Translations under genes and position numbers: made by a program | Shown: positions 50,273 to 59,415 of the stretch, piece after piece | Layout of the letters: each line of letters begins with the position of its first letter | Numbering within the stretch: position 1 is the stretch's first letter | The notes under the pieces: generated by a model | Told to the model about the DNA's origin: nothing | The model's input: only the letters and a program-made list of their open reading frames with translations | Databases searched by the model: none | From: Oscillospiraceae bacterium | GTDB lineage: Bacteria; Bacillota; Clostridia; Oscillospirales; Ruminococcaceae | Direction of reading: 5' to 3' | Assembly (NCBI GenBank): GCA_015067145.1 | Contig: SVNA01000002.1 | Coordinates: forward strand, 62,001-126,000 | Length of the DNA stretch: 64,000 nucleotides

Positions 50273-50392
50273 TTTTCAGGATGCCGCTTTTCTGTTGACT
50301 TAATTTTTTATAAAATGTAATATAATATACAGAAGCACCGTCACAAAAAGCACTGTGTCGATGATAAAAAATCTTTTCCGCGAGGGTACACT

Positions 50393-51280
50393 ATGCCGGA
50401 CAGCTACGCACACAAATACAACGCAAAATGTGCACTTAAAATAGCAAACTACAAGCCAAGGAACTACAAAGCCTTTATCCTTGGCTGTAATGGTCCTGAC
50501 GTTTTTTACTACTACCGCAAGTACGACCCTTTCCGCACACAGAATATGTCCCGTCTGAGCAAGCTGATGCACAACCACAGAACAGGGCTTTTCCTGCAGA
50601 ATATGTTCCGCTTTGCCCAGACCAACGCCCAGAAGGATTTCTGTCTTGGATGGCTGTGCCACTATGCCCTGGACAGTGTTATGCACCCGTATATAAACTA
50701 TATCACCACTGCATACGCAAACCCTTTCAACATCGAACAGGGGCACTCTTTCTTCGAAAGCAGCCTGGACAGCTATATTTCCATGCACGAAACCGGTTTT
50801 CCTGCCGCCAATCCCGAGGAGTACCTGCCTGAAATATCAAAGATGTATATCGACCAGATTATCACACTTGTGAAGCAGGCGGTGGAGGCCACCTATCCTG
50901 AGGAAAGGTATGAGCGCAGCGATTATATGCAGGCGTACCACGATTTCCGCCGTATAAAGAAGATGCTCTATGCCCCGAATGCCATCGGACGTGCCTACGC
51001 AAGGGTTATGGAGATTTATCTGCGGCTGAGCAAGGACTATATAATCAGCCGTATGCAGCCCTGCCGCATGGAGATTAAAAATGTGGACGTGTGGCGTAAC
51101 AACCCTGTGGGATTTTTCTGCACCTCCACCATTGAAGAACTTATGGAGAGGGCAAGCTGGCTTTCAGCAGACCACATCGCCGTGGGGCTGAAATTTTTTG
51201 ACGGCGTGTACAATGCAAGGGACCTGCTGGAGGATATCGGCAACAAAAGCTACGTCACAGGCCTTGCCACAGAGGACTGA
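50393..51280 (+). CDS. Zinc-dependent phospholipase C-like protein
   Basis: The 295-residue protein has the pattern of PF00882 zinc-dependent phospholipase C proteins: an early AHKYNA His, FILGCNGPDVFYYY, then WLCHYALDSVMHPYINY with two His and an Asp, and QGHSFFESSLD with His and Glu. These residues fit the three-zinc site. There is no signal peptide, unlike secreted toxins, so an intracellular role is likely and the substrate is unknown. It is a single gene; GAGGG precedes the ATG. Confidence 0.85.
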   Translation: MPDSYAHKYNAKCALKIANYKPRNYKAFILGCNGPDVFYYYRKYDPFRTQNMSRLSKLMHNHRTGLFLQNMFRFAQTNAQKDFCLGWLCHYALDSVMHPYINYITTAYANPFNIEQGHSFFESSLDSYISMHETGFPAANPEEYLPEISKMYIDQIITLVKQAVEATYPEERYERSDYMQAYHDFRRIKKMLYAPNAIGRAYARVMEIYLRLSKDYIISRMQPCRMEIKNVDVWRNNPVGFFCTSTIEELMERASWLSADHIAVGLKFFDGVYNARDLLEDIGNKSYVTGLATED

Positions 51281-51330
51281 TATTTTCTCTCAAAGCAGTA
51301 TTTTTATATTTTACACAACACAAAAAGCAA

Positions 51331-51356
51331 AAAGAGGACACCGCGGTGTCCTCTTT
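51331..51356. terminator. Bidirectional terminator (26-base palindrome)
   Basis: AAAGAGGACACC and GGTGTCCTCTTT flank a central GC in a perfect palindrome, between convergent genes. Confidence 0.9.
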
Positions 51357-51382
51357 CTGTTTGCGTATATCCGCCTGCATTA

Positions 51383-52459
51383 TCAGCAGTCGTTATCACA
51401 TTCGCAGCTGTCATCACAGCCTCTTGCACAGTCATCACAGCCGTTGCTGCAACAGCTGTTTCTTGCATAATCACCGCAGCTGTTATTATAACATCCATTG
51501 TGCATATAACCTCCGTTGCCATAGCCGCAGCCGTTACAGTCGCCGCATTCACAGCCGCTGTTATTTTTGCAGCTGTTACCGCAGTTGTTATAGCCATAGC
51601 TGTTCGGGCAGTTGTCACTGTCACAGCCGCAGCCGTTGCTATATTCGTAATTGCTGTTGCATCCGTTTCCGCAACCATTGCCGCAATCGCAGCCGTTGTA
51701 ATCATATCCGCAATCGTTACTGCAGCCACAGTTATCACAGCCGTTATTGCAGCCCAGGTGGTGTCCGAAGTCTGCACAGCTGCCGCCGTCTTTGCTGCAG
51801 AAATCCTTGTCAAAACGGTCGCATACCGTGATGGACGGTGCCTGATAGGGACGCCAGCCCTCCACCCAGATATTTTCGCTTTTCCACAGCTTATCAACTA
51901 TGCTGCCTTTCACCTGTGCAACATAGCGTGACGCCCCATTGCAGACCTCGCGGCACACACGGCAGGAAAGGTTTATAACCATGCAGGAGCCGTCGATGTT
52001 GGGCAGCTCGTTTCTGAGGCATTTCACCCTTTCGCCTGTTGCTGTGGAGTAGAAATCCCGTATAGTTTCGCTTACAAGCTGTACAGGGATTGCCATATAG
52101 CTAACCGTGCCGTTGCAGCCTGTTGGGCGTGTGCGGACGATTATCTGGCCTTTGATTGTAACCTTTACGCCCGGGCAGTCGGTGTCGCAGTCCACCAGTT
52201 CCTCATGGGCGTGGGTTACCCGCAGTGATGCAAACTGTGTGTCTATGCCCCCTGCCGTGTCCACAAGCCCTGTGCAGCTGTTGATAAAGGTGCTCATACT
52301 GGGGAGGATAATATCCTCATTTATTCTTCTGGAGGCGATACAGCGTACATTTTTGGCACATATATCAAGGTATTCGCCTCTGAGGTTGTTTTCTGTTATT
52401 CCGAAATGTTGTTTATTCTGCAGCAAAAAATCTTTGCAGCCCATCTGTGTTGTCATCAT
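51383..52459 (-). CDS. Protein with a Cys/Asn/Gly-rich tail, possible spore surface protein
   Basis: The 358-residue protein has two parts. Residues 1-215 form a folded-looking domain with scattered cysteines (DCDTDCPG, SCRVCREVC). Residues about 217-358 are low in complexity, built of Cys, Asn, Gly, Asp, Ser and Tyr, with about 30 cysteines, often as NGC, CGC or NNC. There is no signal peptide. Cys-rich proteins such as CdeC and CotE-like proteins in Clostridioides cross-link the outer spore layers; by analogy this may be a coat or exosporium protein. Metal binding is another possibility. GGAGG precedes the ATG. No similar gene was noticed in the window. Confidence 0.8.
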   Translation of the reverse strand: MMTTQMGCKDFLLQNKQHFGITENNLRGEYLDICAKNVRCIASRRINEDIILPSMSTFINSCTGLVDTAGGIDTQFASLRVTHAHEELVDCDTDCPGVKVTIKGQIIVRTRPTGCNGTVSYMAIPVQLVSETIRDFYSTATGERVKCLRNELPNIDGSCMVINLSCRVCREVCNGASRYVAQVKGSIVDKLWKSENIWVEGWRPYQAPSITVCDRFDKDFCSKDGGSCADFGHHLGCNNGCDNCGCSNDCGYDYNGCDCGNGCGNGCNSNYEYSNGCGCDSDNCPNSYGYNNCGNSCKNNSGCECGDCNGCGYGNGGYMHNGCYNNSCGDYARNSCCSNGCDDCARGCDDSCECDNDC

Positions 52460-52540
52460 AGCAGTTGCCTCCGTGAAAAAACAGTTTTGTTGTTTTCTGT
52501 TTTATTGTATGTGAGGCAGGGCAGTTTGGTGAAAAAGAAA

Positions 52541-52568
52541 AATCCCTTTGGAAAACTCCAAAGGGATT
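52541..52568. terminator. Terminator of the G5/3D protein gene
   Basis: AATCCCTTTGG and CCAAAGGGATT form an 11-bp perfect stem with a six-base loop. On the minus strand TTTTTCTTTTT follows. Confidence 0.9.
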
Positions 52569-52602
52569 CTTGTTTTTTGCAGATTATGCTGTTCTCTGTA
52601 CC

Positions 52603-53646
52603 TTAAAGCACATATACCAGAACCTCGTTACGCCAGTTGAGGGCGGACTCCTTGTAGGTGTCATAGAAGAGGTCGATAGCATATGGATTTGCCATCATTG
52701 CTGTGCCTGTATCGGTTGCGATTGCAAAGCCGTAGATAAACTGGCCGTCAGCACTGGTGATATACAGCTTTGTGCCGTATGGAATAAGGTTTGGGTTTAC
52801 CGCAACTGTACCGCAGTAAAGACCAAGACGGCTTGCACCGCGGCCTGTTTTTGATGTGTAGCCTGTTGCGGACATTGTGTAGCAGGTTTTATAGCTGCTT
52901 GGCACATTGTTGCTTACTGTTACGCCTGCAGGGGCTTCCAGCGGGCTGATTGGAGTGTTTTTGTATCGGAGCACCAGCTTGTTTACAGGCTCACGCACTG
53001 TTTCCACCTTTGTTACAAGGGCAGATTCCATCTCGCCGTCCACAAATCTTTCGCGGTAGGTTACAAGGTTTTTACCCTCTGAACCTTCCCGGAGAACATA
53101 CTGTCTTTTCTTGAAACGCCACACAAGGCTGTGGTCCTTGTACTCGGTTTCAAAGGGAATCGGTTCTTCATACTGTGTATCTTTGTACTCAACACGGTAT
53201 ACACGTATCTGTGTATCTTCGTTTACAGGTGTGTTGAGGCTTGGCTCGGTGTAGTCGTGTTCGCCCAGCATTACGCCTGCGTTCATAAGGCAGTTCTGCA
53301 CTGTACCTGTGTGGATGCGGGCATTTACTGTTCTGCCATCGGCTGTGATAGGGATGTGCATAACAGGTTTTATGGTGATATTTGTGTATCTGTCCGGGAA
53401 TGAAGTGAGAATTACCTGGTCATCTTCATCGGGAGCAAAGCCTGCAAGGCTGATAAAATGGTCTTTGCCGCCAAGGAGTGTGATAACGGTTTTGCTGGTT
53501 ATCGGGTCCTGGACAGTTACAACATTCAACAGGCTGTATATGCCAAGGTGCAGCACACCAAGGATAAGCACACACACGGCCATGCAGATAAGGCGATGAC
53601 GGTTGTCATACAGCACAGCCTTTACCCTGTGTATAAGTTTTGCCAT
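52603..53646 (-). CDS. YabE-like wall protein with DUF348, G5 and 3D domains
   Basis: The 347-residue protein has one membrane segment (about 20-40), DUF348-like repeats (about 60-160), a G5 domain (about 165-245, with YEEPIPFETEY and EGKNLVTYRERFVDGE) and a C-terminal 3D domain (about 265-347). The 3D motif (ATDTGTAMMANPYAIDLFY) keeps the Asp residues of this MltA-like lytic transglycosylase fold. It should cut peptidoglycan outside the membrane, possibly in growth or spore germination. The ATG at 53646 has AAGGAG upstream; the open frame before it is leader DNA. A consensus promoter and a 160-base leader precede it. Confidence 0.9.
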   Translation of the reverse strand: MAKLIHRVKAVLYDNRHRLICMAVCVLILGVLHLGIYSLLNVVTVQDPITSKTVITLLGGKDHFISLAGFAPDEDDQVILTSFPDRYTNITIKPVMHIPITADGRTVNARIHTGTVQNCLMNAGVMLGEHDYTEPSLNTPVNEDTQIRVYRVEYKDTQYEEPIPFETEYKDHSLVWRFKKRQYVLREGSEGKNLVTYRERFVDGEMESALVTKVETVREPVNKLVLRYKNTPISPLEAPAGVTVSNNVPSSYKTCYTMSATGYTSKTGRGASRLGLYCGTVAVNPNLIPYGTKLYITSADGQFIYGFAIATDTGTAMMANPYAIDLFYDTYKESALNWRNEVLVYVL

Positions 53647-53814
53647 ATAGTCTCCTTTTATAATAACGGAATTAATTTCTTTACCCTGGATATCCTTTCT
53701 GCCGTAATTTTTGCCGGCAGAAGATTTTTTAATCAAAAAATTTATCGGTTGTGCCTTTTGCAGCAACCTGTGCAAAAGCAGATTTTGGAAACAAATCTCT
53801 TCGGCACGGTGAGT

Positions 53815-53844
53815 ATTATACCACTACGTCCACATACTTGTCAA
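53815..53844 (-). promoter_or_regulatory. Consensus promoter and structured leader of the G5/3D gene
   Basis: TTGACA and TATAAT on the minus strand are perfect and spaced by 18 bases. The leader (about 53808 to 53647) contains two hairpins: CTTTTGCA/TGCAAAAG and TCTGCCG/CGGCAGA. Genes of this type are often under a c-di-AMP riboswitch, but its conserved core was not recognised here. The rest of the gap up to 54070 shows nothing. Confidence 0.75.
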
Positions 53845-54070
53845 AAAAAATCGCCTGTTTTCAGCGTTTTGCACAATCAAAACCCTGTAAATTGCATAAA
53901 AAACAATTTTGTGTCAGCCTTTGCAGTATTATTTTTTGTACAGAATAACATATAGAAAAAAGTTATCAGAATAAAATATCGGTACAGTTTTTATCACTGC
54001 CGTCCTGATTTGCAGATATTATCCGATTGTCCGCAATTTATTTTTTCTCACAGGTTTCCTGCATCTTTAA

Positions 54071-54099
54071 TTGTGGGCAGATATGTGGTAATATATTAT
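54071..54099 (+). promoter_or_regulatory. Candidate promoter of the zinc-ribbon membrane protein
   Basis: TTGTGG and TATTAT are separated by 17 bases, about 30 bases before the start codon. Confidence 0.45.
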
Positions 54100-54129
54100 A
54101 TATACTATATTTATAAGAGAGAAAAATAT

Positions 54130-54747
54130 ATGAACAAACATTACAACCACCAACAGACACCGCTTTTGTTCCACAGAATATACTGGCTGATGTGGACACC
54201 TGCCCAGATTGTTATGGGATTTCCCGGTATAATTGAAGCCTTTGGCGGTCTGCAGACCGCTGATATATACGGCATTGCGGATTTTATCTATGCAGTACTG
54301 ACAGTTTTTCTGATGGCAGTATATTTTGTTGCATTTTTCAGCTGGAAGCTCCACGGCTGGTATGCCCTTATGGCTCAGTTGGTAATAAATGTGATCTACG
54401 CCTTTGTCTCCCTTGCTGTTACCTGGCAGGATGACGCCGCCTTTGCACTGTCCCTTGTTATCGGAACACTTATCCGCTGTATACCTGTGGGCATCTATTA
54501 TATGAAGCGGAAACCGCTCTTTGCACCAAAAGGCTTTGATATCCCTGCGGCGGGATTTTTATTCCCTGGCGGTGCGGCATACCAGGGACAGCAGAATCAG
54601 CAGTGGCAGCCGCCGCAGAATGACCATCCACAGCCCGCCGCAAGCTTTGACGAAAACGGCGAAAGAGCATATATCTGCCCCAAATGCGGCAGTGCCGTTA
54701 AACCGACCAGCAACTTCTGCATACACTGCGGCACAAGGCTGAAGTAG
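54130..54747 (+). CDS. Small membrane protein with C-terminal zinc ribbon
   Basis: The 205-residue protein has four membrane segments in the first 120 residues, a Gln/Pro-rich linker (about 145-170) and a zinc ribbon at the end (CPKCGSAV and CIHCGTRL). Both termini probably face the cytoplasm. Zinc-ribbon membrane proteins of this build are common in Firmicutes and of unknown function. The start at 54130 is the first good Met; the ribosome site is weak (AGAGAG). It lies 25 bases before the phosphatase gene and is likely co-transcribed. Confidence 0.8.
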   Translation: MNKHYNHQQTPLLFHRIYWLMWTPAQIVMGFPGIIEAFGGLQTADIYGIADFIYAVLTVFLMAVYFVAFFSWKLHGWYALMAQLVINVIYAFVSLAVTWQDDAAFALSLVIGTLIRCIPVGIYYMKRKPLFAPKGFDIPAAGFLFPGGAAYQGQQNQQWQPPQNDHPQPAASFDENGERAYICPKCGSAVKPTSNFCIHCGTRLK

Positions 54748-54772
54748 ATTTTGCAAAATTTGGAGATTTGAT

Positions 54773-55303
54773 ATGAAACTTTATGTGGCACGCCACGGAC
54801 AGACCGACTGGAACGCACTGAACAGAGTGTGCGGTGCAACCGACCGCCCGCTGACCGAAAAAGGCTTTGAACAGGCAAGAGCCCTTGGCGAAAGGGTAAA
54901 AGATTACAATATAGATATTATAGTGGCTTCCCCTCTTGTGAGAGCACAGCAGACTGCAGGAGAAGTGGCAAAGATAATCGGTGCACCTGTTGTGACCGAC
55001 TGCCGTCTTACCGAGCAGAACTACGGCATCTACGAGGGTGTGGACAGGGGAGATGAGCGTTTTCTGGCCAACAAGCGACAGTTCTGCGTGGATTATCCCC
55101 AGGGAGAAAGCATGTTCCGTGTGGCACACAGGGTGTACAACGCCATTGAAGCTGCAAAGGCAGAATATCCCGATAAAAATGTACTTTTTGTCTGTCACGG
55201 CGGGGTGTGCCGTGTTATCCGCACCTATTTTGAGCCGATGACCAACGAGGAATACTTCGGTTATTCTCCCGACAATGCCTTTCTGGCAGAGTACGAGCTG
55301 TAG
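54773..55303 (+). CDS. Histidine phosphatase family protein (phosphoglycerate mutase-like)
   Basis: The 176-residue protein has the RHG motif (VARHGQTDWNAL) with the phosphorylated His, SPLVRAQQTA with the phosphate-binding Arg, the acid residue region TEQNYGIYEG, and the second His in VCHGGVCRV. It belongs to the GpmB/CobC/PhoE group, which hydrolyses varied phosphate esters; the substrate is not predictable. GGAG precedes the ATG. It shares a transcript with the upstream zinc-ribbon membrane protein. Confidence 0.9.
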   Translation: MKLYVARHGQTDWNALNRVCGATDRPLTEKGFEQARALGERVKDYNIDIIVASPLVRAQQTAGEVAKIIGAPVVTDCRLTEQNYGIYEGVDRGDERFLANKRQFCVDYPQGESMFRVAHRVYNAIEAAKAEYPDKNVLFVCHGGVCRVIRTYFEPMTNEEYFGYSPDNAFLAEYEL

Positions 55304-55330
55304 AAAATGAGTACATATTGAGGGAACACA

Positions 55331-55413
55331 GACCGCCCTGCTTAAAAAGCAGGCCGACCTTTGACGCGGCCGCTGATTGTTATTTGGGGATGCTCCGCTC
55401 CCCAAGCCCCTTG
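55331..55413 (+). repeat. Dispersed hairpin element, 3' fragment (copy E)
   Basis: It matches the last third of copy D almost base for base: GACCGCC, CCTGCTT-aaa-AAGCAGG, CCGACCTTTGACGCGGCCGC, then GGGGA/TCCCC. The first hairpin and the core are missing. It follows the end of the phosphatase gene. Confidence 0.75.
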
Positions 55414-55463
55414 AAAGTATCCTTATTACATTGTTTCCCCAAATCATATATTTTTAAATATAT

Positions 55464-55497
55464 AAAAACCCGACAGAATATATTCTGTCGGGTTTTT
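55464..55497. terminator. Bidirectional terminator (34-base palindrome)
   Basis: AAAAACCCGACAGAATA and its exact inverse TATTCTGTCGGGTTTTT meet with no spare bases. It lies between the phosphatase gene and the end of the LysR gene. Confidence 0.9.
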
Positions 55498-55507
55498 GTT
55501 TTGTTTG

Positions 55508-56401
55508 TCACAGCTGTATATTGTCAAATATATTTTTTGCTCTTTTAATAACATACCCGGCAAATCTCTGTGCGGCACGGGGCAGTGTATCCCAGTTTTT
55601 ATACACAAGGGCTATTGTACGGCTGTGGTTGCCATCAATCGGCACTACCGAAAGGTCAAAGCTGACGTCCTTGAGCACCGCTTTGTACAGCACCGAGATA
55701 CCAAGGCCCTTTTTAACCATGGAAATGATGGAGTAGTCGTCATACACCTTGTACTGTATATCAGGGGTTATCCCCTCCTTACTGAATGCGTTGAGAATGT
55801 TGAGATATTCGCCCTCGTAGGACAGGATAAAAGGCTGGTCTGCCAGCTGGGCAAAGGTGACCGATTTTTCCTTTGCAAGAGGGTGGTTAATGGGCAGGAT
55901 AGCCATCATATTGTCGCTGTACAGCGGCACGTTTTCCAGCTGGGGCGATGCACCGATTATGGAAAAGCCAAAATCCAGCGTGCCGTCCATAATGCCGTTG
56001 TGTGTGTCGTTATAGTCTCCCTGTTTTACAACAAAGTTGACATTCGGGTACTGCTCTTTGAACTCCTTCATGCAGTATGGCAGAATGTGCCGGCCGATGG
56101 AGGAAAGTGCACAGATACTGATGGTGGTTTTTTCCAGACCCTGCATCTCCGTTTTCTTTTTTCCGAGATTCTGCTCGGCAAGATATACCGACTGTATATA
56201 AGGCAGATACTCGGCACCGTCCTTTGTGAGGGAAACGCCATCCTTTCCTCTGCTTATAAGGGTTGTTCCCAGCTCCTTTTCCAGGTTTTTTACAATCTGG
56301 CTGACAGCCGACTGGGAGTAGCCTATCTCCTCTGCTACCCGTGTAAAATTCTTCTGTTCTGCCACCTTGCAAAACACACCATATTTTGAAATGGTATCCA
56401 T
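55508..56401 (-). CDS. LysR family transcriptional regulator
   Basis: The 297-residue protein has an N-terminal winged helix (about 1-60; RVAEEIGYSQSAVSQIVKNLEKELG-type order) and a periplasmic-binding-like effector domain (about 88-290). The effector is unknown. It lies downstream of the liv operon on the same strand, so it may respond to amino acid supply, but regulators of this family more often act on a divergent gene and there is none. The ATG at 56401 has AAAGGGTG upstream; the open frame before it is not protein-like. Confidence 0.93.
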   Translation of the reverse strand: MDTISKYGVFCKVAEQKNFTRVAEEIGYSQSAVSQIVKNLEKELGTTLISRGKDGVSLTKDGAEYLPYIQSVYLAEQNLGKKKTEMQGLEKTTISICALSSIGRHILPYCMKEFKEQYPNVNFVVKQGDYNDTHNGIMDGTLDFGFSIIGASPQLENVPLYSDNMMAILPINHPLAKEKSVTFAQLADQPFILSYEGEYLNILNAFSKEGITPDIQYKVYDDYSIISMVKKGLGISVLYKAVLKDVSFDLSVVPIDGNHSRTIALVYKNWDTLPRAAQRFAGYVIKRAKNIFDNIQL

Positions 56402-56543
56402 GTCATCACCCTTTCTTATGGTTTGATTATAATTATTAATTTTACTTATGTCAACAGACAATATATAATTATCACTGCAGAGAAAACTATCCATACCTGC
56501 TGTCCCCCCAAGGCAGCAATTTTCTCTTTTTACAGGATTTGCA

Positions 56544-56633
56544 CTGTATCACAGATACAGTCGGACGCATGCCAGAATGCGTCTTTAAGTCGGCGGCAGC
56601 AAAATGGCGGCGGAATCTCCTCTTTCCGCCGCC
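56544..56633. other. Run of three hairpins in the gap before livF's end
   Basis: CTGTAT/ATACAG (56544-56560), GACGCAT/ATGCGTC (56564-56583) and GGCGGCGGAA/TTCCGCCGCC (56606-56633) follow each other. The third is a strong ten-bp stem. The region from 56402 to 56770 has no gene. It may be a small RNA, a structured leader of the LysR gene or a decayed element. Confidence 0.4.
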
Positions 56634-56770
56634 TTGTCCGTTTTCAGATTACGGGCTTATGCCGGTATTCCGTCTGCAGAAAATTTTGAAACCTAAGGAT
56701 AAATTCTCCTTGCATATACAAATACCCTTTGCGGAATTTTTTCTTGCCCGCAGTGGTAATCCTCACTACA

Positions 56771-56814
56771 AAAAACACCGGCTGTCAACGGAGTAAGAGA
56801 CAGTCGGTGTTTTT
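56771..56814 (-). terminator. Terminator of the liv operon
   Basis: AAAAACACCGGCTGTC pairs with GACAGTCGGTGTTTTT, one wobble pair, 12-base loop. On the minus strand it ends in TTTTT and lies 26 bases after livF. Confidence 0.88.
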
Positions 56815-56840
56815 CTGTATTGGTATTGGTTCGGACAGTG

Positions 56841-57542
<702 letters not shown>

Positions 57543-57545
57543 ATA

Positions 57546-58391
57546 TTAATCCGCCTTTTTACCAAGATAGGCTTCGATAACCTTAGGGTTAGCCTTGATT
57601 TCGTCCGGTGTGCCTTTTGCGATGATTTCACCGTAGTTGAGAACACAGATACCTTCGCAGATACCCATAACAAGGTTCATATCGTGTTCGATGAGCATAA
57701 CAGCAATCTGGAATTCGTCGCGGATGCGGCGGATATTTTCCATAAGCTCTGCTGTTTCGGACGGGTTCATACCTGCTGCAGGTTCGTCAAGAAGCAGGAT
57801 TTTCGGATTTGTTGCAAGGGCACGGATAATTTCCAGACGTCTCTGTGCACCGTAAGGCAGGCTGCCTGCCTGATGGTGACGCAGGTCTGCCATGCCAAAG
57901 AAGTCCAGCAGTTCCTTTGCTTTGTCGTAAGCCTGTTTTTCGGCCTTTTTGTAGCCGAAGCCATGGGTCATGGAGGAAACAAGGTTTGTGTGCAGCTGGT
58001 TGTGCATGCCGATTTTAACGTTGTCCATAACGGTCATTTTGCCGAAAAGACGGATGTTCTGGAAGGTACGGGCGATACCCATTTTGCTTACCTGGTCGCA
58101 AGATTTACCCTTTGTGTCGTAGCCGTCCAGCAGGATTGTACCGCGTGTTGGCTGGTAAACGTTGGTGAGCAGGTTAAACACTGTTGTTTTGCCTGCACCG
58201 TTAGGGCCGATGAGGCCGCAGATTTCTGTCGGGCCGATAGCAAGGTTAAGGTTGTTAACCGCTGTAAGACCGCCAAAGTCGATACCAAGCTGATGAGTCT
58301 GCAGCACAGGAGCTTTGTGCATATCCTCGATTGGAACGATGGAATGGCTTGGAAGGGGAACCATAATACGTTCTGATGGTTTTACTGCCAT
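57546..58391 (-). CDS. livG: Branched-chain amino acid ABC transporter ATPase LivG
   Basis: The 281-residue ATPase has Walker A GPNGAGKTT, RTFQNIRLF after the Q-loop, signature LPYGAQRRLEIIRAL, Walker B ILLLDEPAAGMNP and MLIEHDM. The LivG-specific NPSE stretch follows Walker B. About 25 extra residues precede the usual start (to MHKAPVLQ), without a recognised role. It starts two bases before the livM stop boundary region, in the same transcript. AAGGAGG precedes the ATG. Confidence 0.95.
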   Translation of the reverse strand: MAVKPSERIMVPLPSHSIVPIEDMHKAPVLQTHQLGIDFGGLTAVNNLNLAIGPTEICGLIGPNGAGKTTVFNLLTNVYQPTRGTILLDGYDTKGKSCDQVSKMGIARTFQNIRLFGKMTVMDNVKIGMHNQLHTNLVSSMTHGFGYKKAEKQAYDKAKELLDFFGMADLRHHQAGSLPYGAQRRLEIIRALATNPKILLLDEPAAGMNPSETAELMENIRRIRDEFQIAVMLIEHDMNLVMGICEGICVLNYGEIIAKGTPDEIKANPKVIEAYLGKKAD

Positions 58392-58392
58392 A

Positions 58393-59406
58393 TTAGTTTT
58401 CCTCCTTCTGTTTTTTTGCTGCCATATTGTTTTTTACAATAAGAACAGGGTTGTATTTTGCAAGCTGCATTTTAAGTGTTTCGTTGGATGTAACAAGCAT
58501 CATAACGATGAGAACTATTGCATAGATAAGCATGCGGTAGTCCTGCAGGGAACGGAGCATTTCAGGCAGCATAACGATGAGTGCACCTGCGATAACGCTG
58601 CCGCGGATGGAGCCGATGCCGCCGAGAACAACCATAACAAGAATTTCGATGGAATAGTTGTAGTCAAAGGTACCTGCTGTAAGGATAGAGTAGTTGTGGC
58701 TGTAAAGAACACCTGCCACGCCTGCAAAGAATGCGGAAAGGGAGAAAACGATAAGTTTGTATCTTGTTGCGTTTACGCCCACGCTCTGTGCAGCGATGGT
58801 GTTGTCACGCAGTGCCTGGATGGCACGGCCGTGTTTGGATTTTACAAGGTTCTGGATTACAAAGAGAGTGATGAAAACCAGAATTATGCCATATGTAAAG
58901 GAGGCGTCCTGAGGTACACCTTTGAGACCTGCTGCACCGCCTGTGAATTCAAGGTTGATAACGATGCTTCGGAGAATTTCGCCGAATGCAAGGGTTACGA
59001 TGGCAAGATAGTCCCCTTTGAGACGGAGAACAACCAGACAAACCAGTGCACCGAACAATGCACCCAGAATACCGCCTGCAAGGAGGGATACAGGGAAACG
59101 CACTGCCACAGGAATCTGTGGGAACTGATTTGCGATAAACTTGGAGAGCAGACCGCCTGTGTAGGCACCTATGGACATAAATGCCGCATGGCCGAGGGAC
59201 AATTCGCCAAGGAAGCCGATAACAAGGTTAAGGGAAACTGCAAGGATAACTGCAACGCAGATTGGCACCAGCATACTCTTCATATGACGGGTTGCGTTGC
59301 CTGTCTGTATCATAACTGTAATAACAAGATAGAATGCCAGCACGATTGCATAGTTTATCAGGTTGCTTACAGTGCTTTTTCTGAGCTTTTTCTGTGATTT
59401 TTTCAT
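58393..59406 (-). CDS. livM: Branched-chain amino acid ABC transporter permease LivM
   Basis: The 337-residue permease has about nine membrane segments and the LivM landmarks: LVIGFLGELSLGHAAFMSIGAY, LRLKGDYLAIVTLAFGEI, GRAIQALRDNTIAAQSVGVN and EILVMVVLGGIGSIRGSVIAG. It forms the channel together with LivH. The ATG at 59406 is chosen, with AGGTG six bases upstream; a GTG three codons earlier directly abuts the livH stop. Confidence 0.95.
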   Translation of the reverse strand: MKKSQKKLRKSTVSNLINYAIVLAFYLVITVMIQTGNATRHMKSMLVPICVAVILAVSLNLVIGFLGELSLGHAAFMSIGAYTGGLLSKFIANQFPQIPVAVRFPVSLLAGGILGALFGALVCLVVLRLKGDYLAIVTLAFGEILRSIVINLEFTGGAAGLKGVPQDASFTYGIILVFITLFVIQNLVKSKHGRAIQALRDNTIAAQSVGVNATRYKLIVFSLSAFFAGVAGVLYSHNYSILTAGTFDYNYSIEILVMVVLGGIGSIRGSVIAGALIVMLPEMLRSLQDYRMLIYAIVLIVMMLVTSNETLKMQLAKYNPVLIVKNNMAAKKQKEEN

Positions 59407-59415
59407 ACCCTGCAC

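Noticed and set aside
51304..51897. Ala/Thr/Val-rich frame within the Cys-rich tail gene
   Set aside because: It is a shifted reading of low-complexity DNA; the Cys-rich frame has the ribosome site and a folded N-terminal domain.
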